A stretch of DNA of 64,000 nt, from assembly GCA_031841125.1 (NCBI GenBank), contig CM063114.1, positions 57,062,955 to 57,126,954 of the forward strand, given 5' to 3'. This document shows positions 22,290 through 34,110 of this stretch, one piece after another (within the stretch, counting starts at the first letter, position 1; each line of letters begins with the position of its first letter). This DNA is from Acanthococcus lagerstroemiae (taxonomy: Eukaryota; Arthropoda; Insecta; Hemiptera; Eriococcidae). The position numbers and the translations under genes are program-made. Below the pieces are notes generated by a model, which ran no database searches, was not told the DNA's origin, and saw only the letters and a list, made by a program, of their open reading frames with translations.

Positions 22290-22990
22290 CTAGTGATGAT
22301 GTATTACTTAGTCTCTCGACTAGTAAGTTGCGTCCCGTCACTTTTCTGTCTTCTATGCTAATCTTTTTATTTCTGAGAAGAAATTACGCTTCGTGTCCTT
22401 CACTATCTGCGCTTCATAGCTCAACCTTTGCCTTCTTTTCCAGTTCTTTCCCCCAACCATTTCCTCTAGGAGTAATTTGGCTGAAATTCTCAATATTCTC
22501 TCACTTTGTTGGATATAACTTTGCACCCTGTTCCCGACAGTCTTATTCATAATAATACCTACGCCTGCTTGCCTTCTTCTCGCTGCTGTATTATTTTATA
22601 TTCTCCCGTCTAAAAATCATTTTCTTCTGGCCATCTCACTTCACTAGTTTCTATTATACCTAATTTTAATGCTTTCATCTCTTTCTTTAAGTCCTCTAAT
22701 TTGCCTACCTCATTCAGTGTCCTTACATCCTATGTCCCTATTCTCTTTTCTGATAGTTTCTCTCTACGTCTCTGTCCGGACATCCGAATGGAAGACTTAC
22801 GTGAGGAATTATTATTTACTTCATAAGTTGCTATCATAATTATGTGGCGGTGAGGACGCATCTCCAGGGAAGAATACTGATATAGTTTCTTCTTGCTTTC
22901 ATCAGGATTTATCTGTCGAAGTTTTCTCTCTCCTATATGTGTCGTTAGTTCTTCAAGTCCCTCCTCACCTTGCCAAGGTTGCATACATAG
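22290..22990 (-). pseudogene. RTE-like LINE, internally deleted (endonuclease joined to tail)
   Basis: On the minus strand from 22984: a lead region, then IGT-DVRTLNEVGKLEDLKKEM, SEVRWPEENDF and NKTVGNRVQSYIQQSERILRIS. These are the start motifs of the RTE-type apurinic endonuclease (usual opening IGTWNVRTL). Immediately after RIS the reading jumps at about 22480 to the 3' tail segment also present at 672-860. The rest of the endonuclease and the whole reverse transcriptase are therefore missing. The join is sharp. Stops are present. Confidence 0.7.
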
Positions 22991-23254
22991 AGGGGAAAAG
23001 GATCCATAGTGACAATTTTCACTGAATTTTCGCTCGGTATCAAAAATTATTTTCTGATTCTCATTTTGGATCTAATTCATGTAAGCTGTCTCCATTTTTT
23101 TCTTTCTTTTTGATGGAAACGAATCAGCCTGCGAGGCACGAAATTTTCAATGCAATTATTTGACTTTGTGACCCGTATTCGTGCAAATAAATTCAGGGCT
23201 TGCCACGACCTCGGCTCTAATAACCGTATAAAACTCAGTATTATAACGTTTTAC

Positions 23255-23286
<32 letters not shown>

Positions 23287-24047
23287 GATTTTCTTTTTAT
23301 TCTTAACAATATATTTATAACGGGTTTTCATTAACCGCAGTAGACAGCGAGATAATTTAACGATACCTCCAGAGTCGACAATAATTCGGTGCAATAGTTT
23401 TTAATGGAAGAGCCTACAGCAAAGCGGAAAAGCCGAGTCGAATGTTTCAATATTGTTCATTCTGTCAGACGTACGTGTATAGTTAATGAAGTGTAGCATA
23501 TAAAAATCGATACCTAGGCTAGATATTCGCCGGCAATCAAATAGTTCACCGATTCGCGTGCCTTTTTTGCACATCAATGAAGAGTTTTGACAAAAGTAGG
23601 TCCCGTGCAGCTATTCGCGGCCATTACATAAAAAACATCTCGGAATTTCATGTTTTACTTTCGTAATGAACCTCTCACTGAAGTAAGAAACAAAAATAAA
23701 AGAAAGAAGAAAATAGGATGGAGAACATTATTGTGCATTCTGTGAGGAATGAGAATGAGTATAGGTAATGGTGGTATATGGTGTATGTATGCAGTCTGCC
23801 GATGCATTAGTAATTGCCTGGAACGGCGTCAGACATTGTCAAGTTCGCCTAAATTAACTGAAGACATGGAATTAAAAGGTGATGACAACTTCATATTCGT
23901 ATCTTTCACTTTTTTGAGGCTTCTTTTAATATAATAGCTAACCCGTTTCGCGAGTCATCTAGACTGTAGGCTAAAGCGAGTTGGTTTAAGTGAGTTCGAT
24001 GGAGAAACATCAGTATCTAGCTCTGTATCGCAGTACATGTGAGTTTA
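22991..24047. other. No gene seen; microsatellite and complex non-repetitive DNA
   Basis: A TAA/ATA microsatellite is at 23256-23286. Positions 23320-23660 are complex, with TAAT-containing words and no repeat character, and could hold regulatory sequence. No coding motif recognised. Confidence 0.35.
23256..23286. repeat. ATA trinucleotide microsatellite
   Basis: About ten uninterrupted AAT/ATA units. Confidence 0.95.
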
Positions 24048-24226
24048 TTAATCAAACGAATTATTTGGTGCACAATTTCCTTCACATTGGGTTTCCAGAC
24101 TTTGGGATCAGCTACGTATTATTTTAGGCAGTTATGTTTAAAAATGTGCAGATTTGCGAAATTGTATCATGTGTGAACGTATGCAGTACACGTTATACAA
24201 ATTTTTCGCTACTAATCTACATTACT
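24048..24226 (-). repeat. Dispersed repeat, inverse copy of 17700-17885
   Basis: Read on the minus strand it repeats TAATGTAGATTAGTAGCGAA through CGTGTACTGCATACG and on to AATAATTCGTTTGATTAA. The pair encloses 6.3 kb. Confidence 0.65.
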
Positions 24227-24502
24227 TCCTCTCCATTGCTGTAGTAGATACAGAGTGTGTTGGTGTGATGAAATCGTTTTCATGGTATTCGTTTCACGTC
24301 TGCATCTTTCTGTTAAGGCTGCTATACACTTAACATATTTCGTATTTTGTGACTTTTCAAGAACCATTTCTCAAAAAATATGACTAGGGAAAATTATTTT
24401 ATGTTTCTATATATTTTTCCTATTAATTCATGTAGGGAATATCCATCATATCTTTATGATTCATATAATATGCAGTCAATTGGATCCAACTTAATTGGAC
24501 AT

Positions 24503-25105
24503 ATGTGGCAGTTTCTATTAAGAAAAGGGGTAACTTTGTCAATTGATCAGTCTCAGAAAACGCGAAAAAAGCAGAACAAAATTTTTTGGTCGAAAAAATC
24601 AATTTTGAGATTTTGATTGATTTCTACAGAAGAAACATCGCAATAATGAAGAGACTAAATGTACGCGCATGAGAGAGAAGAGGGAGAGAGAGAAGGAGAA
24701 TTATGAAAGAGAATAAGAAAAGAATGCGAATGTCTGCGTTCGCTTCTTTGTGGTTTTCCGGAGCTCACGAATAAATCCGATGTTCTGAATTGTTACCAGG
24801 CAGAAGAGCGAAAAATTACCTTTCCAACAAGCCCTCATCGAGGGTGGTAACGTGATTCCGCGGCGAGTTAGGGCCGCTTGACAGTGGGAGAAAAAGGTGC
24901 GTCTAAACGAGTTTTTCCCAAAAACGTGTTTTTGCGCATTCTCATTACACTCATCTTTGACCGCTTATATCTCCGGAACAAAAAACACTACAAATCTCGC
25001 CGATAGCTCGTTGGAATGGGCATTCATTCCCCTATTACGTACTGTCCGTAACTCAAAATTTGTTGGATCGACAAAGTTACCCCTTTTTTATAGAAACTGC
25101 CACAT
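24503..25105 (+). mobile_element. 600 bp inverted-terminus repeat family, copy B
   Basis: Same termini and internal words as copy A, complete at both ends. No coding capacity. Confidence 0.85.
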
Positions 25106-26069
25106 AGTTTGACATATTTTGCTATCAAAGCATATAAATGCATATTTGTATTTTTTTCCTTGGTTTTTGGCCATATTTTGGGAATATTTGGCCATTTTGG
25201 AGGAATTTTCTGGAATATATCTACTTTTCTGCTGGAAAACAATAAAAACATCGGAAAATTTGATAGGAAATGAATGACAGAAACTGGTTGGTTGTACATT
25301 AGCGCTCCTACATTTTTTCATGGTTCAAATCCGAATGCGGATGTGAAGTTATACTTCTGAATTATGTTATCTATGGCATGTGTTGATTTCTTTATCTGTG
25401 ATGGACTAAGTTTTTGTGTTCGTAATTTTTGACTGTAGACATGGTGTCACAATCTCACAATTATTCAGCTTGGCAAGTCCTGCATTTTGATACCCATACT
25501 GTGTTACTGAATATTTTTAGCATATTTTACACGTGAGGCCATATTTTGGCCTTTTTTGGGGAATATTATATGCGCATATTTCACTGTTTATAGGACATAA
25601 AATAATTTTCTCTGAATATGATGAAACGCATACCAATCCCTATACACTTCTCCCAATATCAGCTGTTTCGTATTGTGTGTTTTCATCTCATCCTATTCGC
25701 GAGAATTTGAAAATCGGCGCAAAAAGACGCGAAAATGAAAAAAATATTCGGTCTAGCTGCTCTCCCCAGTGTAAAGATTTTTTTGAGGAAGTTGTAATGA
25801 GACGAAAATTTGAAAACCAATGAATTCACCTTCTGGGACATCCTGCCATTGAGTTTTGCTTCGGTTCCCCTCTCCTTCGCAACTGTATCTCAAAAATGAC
25901 TATCTTTTAAATTTTAGTTGAAAATTTGGATTCTATACTCCAAGTTGGTATTTAGTCTAGTAACGCAAGAAAATTATCATTTATCAATTCAGCTTGTTAA
26001 TTTTCGTCATTCTTTCCATAAATACACCAGTTTGAAAATAAGAATCTGAGAAAATTTGAAATATTGTTC
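25106..26069. other. No gene seen
   Basis: AT-rich. Words of the GCCATATTTTGG type at 25169-25180 and 25539-25550 hint at an old repeat. No recognised coding motif. Confidence 0.35.
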
Positions 26070-26255
26070 TGGTAGTTGAATTACATTGTTTGTTATGATG
26101 TTTAATGTTAATTTTGATATACAAACCAAAAATGTAATCAAAAATTTGAAAAATTGATTAATTGGTAGTTGAATTACATTGTTTTTATGATGTTTAATGT
26201 TAATTTTGATATAAAAACCAAAGATATAATCAAAAGTTTGAAAAATTGATTAGTT
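26070..26255 (+). repeat. Two-unit tandem duplication, period 93 bp
   Basis: Units start TGGTAGTTGAATTACATTG at 26070 and 26163 and match closely throughout, with about five differences. Confidence 0.9.
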
Positions 26256-26639
26256 TCTTTGGAGATCGGGGAAAACGATTTTTTTTTGCATACAAAATGG
26301 CGGCTCGATTGTACCCATGTGTAAACTACAGATTCTAACTCACACATTATACACCATGCAAGGTTTACACGGTCCCTGTGAAAACTTCAACTTTTCCTTT
26401 CGCTTTTCCATACTGACCGATTTTACTGACCTGAGGTTTGAGCGCCCTCTCGACTATCCTCCGAATCAAATTTAATACCCAAATGAATAACATGTAAACA
26501 GGATGTCCTAGTTAGAGTGGGAAAAAGAAAACTAGATGCAGTACTCTTAAGTGTTAACAGCGAATTTGATAGCAAATTGCAATTCATACTTTTTTTTTGT
26601 AGGTAAGCAATGGATACTATCTCGATAATGTATCGAGAA

Positions 26640-27480
26640 CCCACATAACTACTTGTGACCTATCATCAATATTAAGGCGGAAATATGAGTTTGAAAATGC
26701 GAAACATGAAATTTCTGAATAAACAATTTCCAGCTGCGTGAATTTTAATTTCAGTGCCCCCAGTAATCAAGATAGGCAACAAATAGTGCTGACAGTTTTT
26801 GTTACGTGCTCTTCATAACAGGATGCTCAGAAATTGTCAAAAATGATATTTTTTGATTTCCAGCCATGCGAAGTTTTCTCAAATTCTAGAAATTTAAGTT
26901 AGATTTCACCGAGCAAAATGTATTTTGTCAGTTAGGATGGCTGTGGATAGCACGTTCTTCGAAATTTAAACAAAAACGTAGTAGTTATTCTTGGCCTATC
27001 TTGAATATTAAAGGGTCTTCTATGTCAAAATTTATTCTGTTGAAAATTCACGTTTAAAATTTTTGAACTTGTATTACCCCTTCGATATTAATGATAGGCA
27101 GTAAATAGTTATGCAAGTTTTCAATAAAATCAATGTACTTCTCATATCTACCTTTGAAAAAATTTCCGGATTGAAATTTGCGATATCTCGATAAATATGT
27201 TTTCTGAAGAAAAGTTGTATGGAATCTTTTATATAGAAAATTTAACGAGGAATATTTTATGTTATTTGCATTTTGGTCCTAAAGTGAATATTTTTTTAGA
27301 TAACTACGATTTAACGAGTGAAGATCAGGTATGAAAGAAAAAATAACAAAATCCACGTGCCTCGAAACTTTCACACATTATTGCAATTGAATGTGCTATA
27401 AAAATGCGGTATTTTTTGTAGAAACTAGCAGTCCCTTCAATTTTAAGAATAGACAATCTGTGTGTATTAGGATGGTCCTT
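26640..27480. repeat. Degenerate tandem array with internal hairpins, period about 320-350 bp
   Basis: A motif like CCTTCRATATTAATGATAGG recurs forward at about 26757, 27075 and 27430 and inverse at about 26657 and 26992. Similar single motifs lie near 4476 and 60645. The forward and inverse pairs could form hairpins. Strongly diverged. Confidence 0.45.
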
Positions 27481-29287
27481 ATGTTAGCAGAGATCATTTT
27501 TTTCGATGTCTCTCCCCGTATTGTATTATATGACAAAAAAAAAATGTGCGCCAAGTGTCAAGGTCATCGAATAGTTTCACATGATCTTCGGGTGGGGGGG
27601 GGGGCTAAAGTTTAACTTGTAGCCTAATATAAGTTTGGGTCATATTAATAAAAATTGACCGTTGGAAAGAGGAAAATAGCTAAACATTTCAGTTTTGCTC
27701 AAAATTATTCAGACAGGTTTCACATTTTGACACAACGCATGAAATGCCTCCCTGGATCCCCTCACCCATCGCAGTGAGGGCTTTCAATTAAGGGAAGGAG
27801 GGTAAAAAATGAAATTTGAAATCGAAGTCGATTTTCAGGTTTTTAAGGTCAGCGATTTCGATTTTGAGGGTCATTTTTGTATACGACCCCTTGTGCTCGT
27901 ATCAAAGAGGGTTTAGTTCGGTGATTGTTATTTTGAGATGGTATTCAGTTAGCGATTCTTAAAGGCGCTGAATTCAATTACGAATGTTATGTTCTAATTA
28001 TCTAATCCATCTGTTCTTCCTTTCCTTTCCGGGTTCTCTTTCGACGCATTAATGAATTGTAATCGACATACTCGTTCTTAGTTGGCAGATTTAAGTATAT
28101 TCTATTTCTGCATGCCCATAAAAGTAGTCCAACATTGGCATTCAGATTTCGACCTCAAAAGCTACAAAATTCATTCATGTATCGCGAAAACGATGTAAAA
28201 CCGACTATAACGGTTCTCATTTTATTGCAATGACTGATGTAGGTACTCGTGTATCGCAGATAATGCAAAAAAGAGAGCCGGTGTGCATTAATTGTCAGTA
28301 AACCTGATTAAAAAAATGGTTCTAGGAAGCTGACAAAGCATAAAACGAATACACACATTGTAATAGCTTCGCCGATCATTAGTGCTGATAAACTCATTTC
28401 ATTTTCTTCTATTTTTATTATTTTTATTCCTGCGAAACATTTAGGCTAAGCAAATAATATCGAGTAAAGTGTATCAACTATCAACAGAAACGTGTAAATT
28501 TTACTGATGATCTGGCTAAAGAAGGCAGATTTTCTCGCAAAACTGAAACGATTCTGAAATGCTGTTGTCGATTCAGTTCTACAAGAGTGGGCCCTGTTTT
28601 AGTTGCACGAACATGACATCGTATTCGTCGACGATTTTTCATGCTGGCCGCGGCTTTTTGATAATGAAAAATGTACGAATGGTTTGCTGCACAAATCGCG
28701 TGTCCTCGCCGAAATCAACGAATTTAATATTTGGGTCAGTAATATACGTTATTGGATATTTGAGACGATTGGCGGTGGCAACACAAGCGCTAGGGCACCA
28801 TCGACTCTTCCAATCGATCTATAATGCGAATTTATCGTATCGTTTTCTTTTGACAGTAGGAAGACTTATGGTGTCAGCGAGACGAGCATGTAGACTCGTG
28901 TAATTCAATTTTCACCCGGCTCGTCTGAAGTACGATATCACTTTTCGACGAACCTACTACAGATTAGGAATGTAATAGTCACGGAGGTGGAGGGAAGTCA
29001 CAAGGTTTCACTTAGGACCAAGGGAGGTCGTGAGGTAACAATATCAGGTAGTCGAGGGTAATTGTGTTTCAACACAGGCTAGCACATCTTCGGTGTAAAA
29101 CAGTAATTTTGTGTGAACACGCTTCTCGGTGACACATCCAACGATTGTGGCTTTAAGAAGCTAATTTGAGAAAATTCAATGACCAAAATGCATAACACTA
29201 CGAGAAACAGAATGATCAAGTTGACTAAATCTCATTTTCAATCATAGTAATAGTCCTTCAGACGTCCTCTGGCCATTGTTCCGTGGC
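27481..29287. other. No gene seen
   Basis: Mostly AT-rich, with a G run at 27593-27603. The stretch 28559-28903 has overlapping open frames in unusually complex sequence, but no protein motif I recognise. Confidence 0.35.
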
Positions 29288-29790
29288 CAGGGGTGCGGTG
29301 TCATAGCCATGCGTCCCACCACATCAGTCCTTCAGACTAGGTAAGGCTCTTCATTGCTCGTTTAGGAATCTTCAAGACGCTCCCAGAATTGTTAAATGTT
29401 GAGGACTTTTGAAGGTTCTTCCAAACTTGTTTAAGATTCGTTTGAGAGTCTCCATATCTGTGTCAGATTTGGGTTAAACTTTTTAAGGTTCAACAAAACC
29501 TTTCTACGTTCTCTCATGCATGTATGAGACTCCCTGAGACTCATAAGACAAGTAAGACTTTCGCAGTTTTGGATTTTGTAACACTCGTCTACATGTGCTT
29601 CAATCAATTACCTTGATTAGGGTTTACAAGGAAATTATTTCCAGAACTATAACTACAACCTTTGAGAAAGTTTCGAAGAGGAGAGGTTCGGATTAACCCA
29701 TAAAAAAATACAACAGGGATGATGATACTCTTGGTGGAGCGTATGGCGATACACGCATGCCAAAGTGGCTCACCAGACACCGCACCCCTG
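29288..29790. mobile_element. Possible hAT-type MITE with CAGGGGTGCGG ends
   Basis: CAGGGGTGCGGTGTC (29288-29302) is the exact inverse of GACACCGCACCCCTG (29776-29790). The flanking 8-mers TCCGTGGC and GCCCTGGA agree at 5 of 8 positions, so the target duplication is doubtful. The interior has no coding capacity and is rich in the words AGACTC and TTCAAGAC. Confidence 0.6.
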
Positions 29791-30803
29791 GCCCTGGAAA
29801 CTGCCCTTTCGAGTACCGCATCAGTGACCAGAAAGAGAGATGGAACTAAGAGTAGTTGCGCGCTCCTTTAATCCGAGCTAAGGAAGTCTGACGCCCTCTA
29901 CCTGTATCGTCTATTACGTATGGTGGCTCGTTGTATGGTACCCAGAGGCTCCTTATTGTTCGGTGATCAGGGATGATGATAACTTTATTTGTTGATAATC
30001 TGTGTGCCAGGAAATTCTCGAAAAATGAGTGGGGTGTCAACTTATAAAAAAGTATAATAAACAGTTTGTCCGCGAGCGAAGTGAACGAATATTTTGCAGA
30101 ATCGAGCAAATAGCGTATTAAGACGGGTCAAATTCTCAGAAAGGTAAACCTCTCCTTGTGCAACCACCGTCATGTCGCTCGCCACCATTGTTCAAAATTA
30201 ACCAAAAAGTGTATTAAGTAAGGGTCAAATTTTGACTTCAGAAAGGTTTCTTGTTGCGATTTTAGCTGGAACTCTTTCAAATGCCATATCTAGTGTAAGC
30301 CTGATATCTCAAGGGGGGTTGCTAAAGCCCCAATAGCCACTGCTTGTTTACTGTTCTTCAAGACTTGACCGAGGCTTCTCAAAACCATTCCAGACACTTC
30401 AGTATTCGTTGAAGGCTCTTGTAAAATTGAAACTCTGTTAGACTGTTCCAACCTTGTTTTAAGATTTAGTAAGGCTCTTGAAGACTCTTTTGGGATGTCA
30501 CAAGACTCGTCAATTCTGGTTGCACAACTGCTTGGGCAGCTGTTTCAGACTTTTGTGGATTTGCGAAGACGTCAAGAATGTTTTAAAATTTGAAATAGTT
30601 TTTCAGATTTATTGTACATTTTTGAAGACAGGCCGGATTTAGGTGAAGCGTTTCCTGAGGCAAATGTATTAGAAAAAACGCTCAAACCCTTAATTTTAAT
30701 ATTTTCTTTCTTTCTCTCGTTTTCCTTTTCCTTTCTGTTGTCATTCTTCTTTCCTTACCTCCTTTTTCTACACCTTTCCTAGCTGAGGGGCACCCCGATG
30801 CCT
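29791..30803. other. No gene seen; weak CTTGAAGACTC-type degenerate array at 30360-30560
   Basis: The stretch at 30360-30560 repeats short words like GGCTCTTG, AAGACTC and CAAGACTCGTC, similar to arrays at 42720-43010, 45880-46210 and 62180-62720. No coding motif. Confidence 0.4.
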
Positions 30804-30933
30804 TTTCTATAAAAATCAACCAAAATCTCGAAACTGATTTTTTTGACCAAAAAATTTTGTTTTTCTTTTTTCGCGTTTTCTGAGACTTTGATCAATCGAC
30901 AAAGTTACCCCTCTCTATAGAAACTGCCCCATA
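30804..30933 (-). mobile_element. 600 bp repeat family, copy C (truncated)
   Basis: Only one end survives: about 130 bp in inverse orientation, ending ATAGAAACTGCCCCAT. Confidence 0.75.
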
Positions 30934-31230
30934 TATCTCTACTTTTCTTTTTCTACCTATTGAGTGACCACTCGCCTTCTGCCCCCGCAGACTCGTAGCG
31001 TGACAATTTTTTCGGGGGGAGGGGGAGCAACAACTCCGAGAGAGACAACTTAAGGCAAAATAGCAGATTTTGCGGTCAAAAATTCAAAAAGAAGTAAAAA
31101 GGTTTTGGCTTTTCTCTTAAGAAGTGTCCTCTCAACGCTACAGGCCTGCGCCTCCATCATGCCCATACAGGGAAAATAAATCCAAGAGTCGGGATTTAGA
31201 ATTTGAAAACCAAACTCACGCATTTCTAAT
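30934..31230. other. No gene seen
   Basis: G-rich run at 31014-31025, otherwise featureless. Confidence 0.4.
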
Positions 31231-31631
31231 AGTGTTGTTAGACGAAACGATTTTTTCAATCAATTATTTTCTCAGAGGAGCATTTCTTTTTTTCTTCTTC
31301 TTTTTTTTTAATGTCTTAAGTTTTGTCAACTTCAGAGTTTTGTCATTTTGTTTCTTTATGGTTTTGTTATGCCGTGACAAAATTATTTTGTCATTTTGTC
31401 TTCTTTTTTGTCGTGTTGCTTAGCATAGTCTGCAGTCTATGAATTATTATGTCGTTTAGCATAGCTCATAATTTAATCGTTGACCTAATATCATAATTTT
31501 TTTGTCATTGGATTCATTTTTTGTCATGTCTTTGAAAAAATGGTTCTGACAAAAACGATCTAAGGTTTTTTCATATGACATAATTTTGAAAATTCAGTTG
31601 TCATTTTGGTTTGTTATGTCTAACAACACTG
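31231..31631. mobile_element. hAT-type MITE with TTGTTAGAC ends, copy 1
   Basis: AGTGTTGTTAGAC on the left and the inverse GTCTAACAACACTG on the right, flanked by TTTCTAAT (31223-31230) and TTTCTGAT (31632-31639), a 7 of 8 duplication. The interior repeats TTTTGTCATTTTG-type words and CTTAGCATAGTCTGC. A second copy in the same orientation lies at 33101-33479. Confidence 0.8.
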
Positions 31632-31654
31632 TTTCTGATAAATTTTCAGTTCAC

Positions 31655-33099
31655 TTGATAAAACTCATTTCTCTGAAGGACCCTTATAGACAGAGCAAAC
31701 CGAGGAAAATTTCGCGTAGAAGTTCTTACTTTTCATTACCTTCATTTTGCCATAAATGATCTTCTCTCACACCAAAATTTCAAACCATTTTGCTTTAGCT
31801 TTCCAGTCCTAAGTTATTCGCGTTTCCCCCCTCCCTCCAGAAAATGAGAATCTCGAAAATCGATGTGTTTTGTATTGCATATACAACGTGTTGAAGGCGT
31901 TAGCAGTAGTGTAGAACTTCAATGTGGTAATGCCTTTAACAAGTTGAATATGCAGGGTGTCTACCGGGTTAATAAGTAGGTCCAATATGTGAAAGATAGT
32001 CCAACATGTCCAATAAAAGTTCACTAATTTTAATATAGGTTTAATAAGAATTGAAAAATGAGGAATAATAATAATATAGTGTTGTCGAAAACTTAACTTC
32101 GATCACTTTGTGTCTTGCAAACTTAATTTTTGCGCATATAAAAAGCCCGAAGAATGGAAGTCCAATAAAAGTCCAATATTTTTAATCTTCAAATTTGTTA
32201 GACACCCTGGTATGCAAGACAACACACAGCAATATACATTTTCGAAATTTCTCATTTTCTGGGAGGAAGTGGAAGATTGCGAATGAAGTTGGATTGGAAA
32301 TAGCTAGTGAAAAACAGTTGTTGAGAGCCGATCATTTCGGACACGTCTATCAGATCACCTAAAAAAAAACTCATTTCTCTCAAGAACTCTCAGTGACAGA
32401 GCAAACCGGAAAAAATTTTGCTTCTTGCAAGAGAAGTTCTTCCTTTCCGCTACCTTCATTTTGTCAGAAATGACTTCTCACGACAATTCTGGAACATTTT
32501 GCTGTGGTTGTTTCCAGTCCAAAGTTATTCGCGTTTTTCCTCTTCCTCCAGAAAATGAGAAATTTCGAAAATGTCTGCTGTGTTTTCTATTGCATATTCA
32601 TGTTGAAGGCGTTACAACATTTTTCAAAAATTTGCAATAGTGTATAACTTCAATGTGGTAAGTAGTATTGCCTTTAACATGTTGGATATGCCACACAAGA
32701 CGTACCAATGTGCACTTTCAAAATTTCTAATTTACTAGGGGGAATGAGAAAAACGCGAATAACTTTGTACTGGATAGAGCTAGAGCAAAATAGTTTGAAA
32801 TTTTAGTGAGAGCAGATCATTTTTGACAGGTGTGTCAAGTCACCTAAAAGAAGAAAAAAACATTTTTCTCAAGATTCTTTAGTGACAGAGCAAACTGGAG
32901 AAAATTTTACTTCTCTCAGAAGAAATTCTAGCTTTTCATTACCTTCATTTTATCATGAGTGATCTCTTAAAATTTCAAACCATTTCGCTCTAGCTGTCTC
33001 CAGTCCAAAGTTATTCGCGTTTTCTCCCCCCCCCCCCCACACACACACACACAGAAAATGAGAAATTTCGAAAATGTCTATTGATGTGTTTATTTCTAA
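31655..33099 (+). repeat. Tandem array, about 2.9 units of roughly 450-500 bp
   Basis: Units begin AACTCATTTCTCT-like at 31661, 32367 and about 32869. Shared landmarks are GACAGAGCAAAC, TTCATTACCTTCATTTT, AAGTTATTCGCGTTT, CCAGAAAATGAGAA and CTTCAATGTGGTAA. Each full unit contains an inverse pair (CCAGAAAATGAGAAATTTCG and its complement some 250 bp later), so each could fold. A 257 bp transposon sits in unit 1. The third unit stops at the second TTGTTAGAC element. No coding capacity. Confidence 0.8.
31953..32209. mobile_element. CAGGGTGTC-type MITE with 5 bp duplication, inside the tandem array
   Basis: CAGGGTGTCTACC on the left, GGTAGACACCCTG-like (TTAGACACCCTG) on the right, flanked by ATATG and GTATG. 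The neighbouring unit of the array lacks it (32685-32705), giving a natural empty site. GTCCAATA is repeated in the same orientation near both ends. Confidence 0.85.
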
Positions 33100-33100
33100 C

Positions 33101-33479
33101 CAGTGTTGTTAGGCAAAATGCTTCATGGTCATTTTGTCAGAGAAGCATTTCATCATTTTTAATGTCATAAGTTTTGTCATCTTCAGAGTTTGTCATTTCG
33201 TCTTCCTTTTTTTCAAGTCGCTTAGCATAGTCTGCGGTCAGTTGCAATGTCGCTTAGCGTGATTGTTTTAAATGATTATGTCATTTAGCATAGTTTATCA
33301 TTTAATCGTTGATAAAAATGTCATATTTTTTGTCATTGGATTCATTTTTTTATTATGTTATTGATGAAATGATTCTGACAAAAAACGATTTAAGGTTTTG
33401 TCATGTTACAAAATTTCAAGAATTCAACTGTCATTTGGTCATTTAGTTTTGTTAGGTCTAACAACGCTGATTTCTAGTT
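33101..33479. mobile_element. hAT-type MITE with TTGTTAGAC ends, copy 2
   Basis: CAGTGTTGTTAGG to CCTAACAAC-like right end (GTCTAACAACGCTG), flanked by ATTTCTAA (plus one C) and ATTTCTAG. The interior is collinear with copy 1. Confidence 0.8.
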
Positions 33480-34110
33480 TTCCCTGCAAATTGATTTTGT
33501 GACAATTTATCTGTGAAGGTGGTCTGGAAAAGGAACCTAAGGTATCGTGTTTGTTAAGTCTCTTCTCCGTGATATTGTAACCTGGGTGTAGGTGGTTACT
33601 GAATCAGTTTGGACGATAGTAGCCTCTCGTTCTCAATGAATAACAAAGTGAACTGAGAAGTTGGGAAAGTAGGAGCATTATTGAAGATATTTCGGATGAA
33701 AGGGGGAAATGAGGATGTTGTGAGTGCGTCATTGCACTTCCGATTCTGTAATTGGGTTTTTGATGATTAGGACTCAGTGTCAGAAGTTGAGTGTTTCCAT
33801 CGGAAATCCTTTCAACACTCATCGCTATTTTGTTCCCTGTACCCAACTATCAGTGATGAAAACGTGCTAATCAGAAAAACTAACAAAATGTTCGTCCTCG
33901 ACAATTTTTTTTCTGTTTTCTAATGAAGTTGCATTTGTATATAAATATAAGTGCGCTACGCATATATCTAAACGCGTTATTTGACAACAAGCAACTGTTA
34001 TGCAATCAGTTGTTTACCTGCGCCCCTCTAGTACTTGTTTGTATAAAACCTCCCCATACAATATCTTAATTCTACCATTTCATTGTTCATGATGGGTGAT
34101 GAACTATAAT
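33480..34110. other. No gene seen
   Basis: Non-repetitive sequence with chance frames only. Confidence 0.4.

Noticed and set aside
26580..26605. Second recursive-splice-type site (T run, GTAG|GTAAGC)
   Set aside because: The tract is a single T run of nine to ten bases and the donor is weaker; no good branch point. Likely chance in AT-rich DNA.
28559..28903. 115-codon open frame
   Set aside because: Two overlapping frames are open and neither has a recognisable motif; kept only as a note in the non-coding stretch.
29280..29798. 8 bp target duplication for the CAGGGGTGCGG element
   Set aside because: The flanks agree at only 5 of 8 bases, which chance can give; the element is reported on its inverted ends alone.
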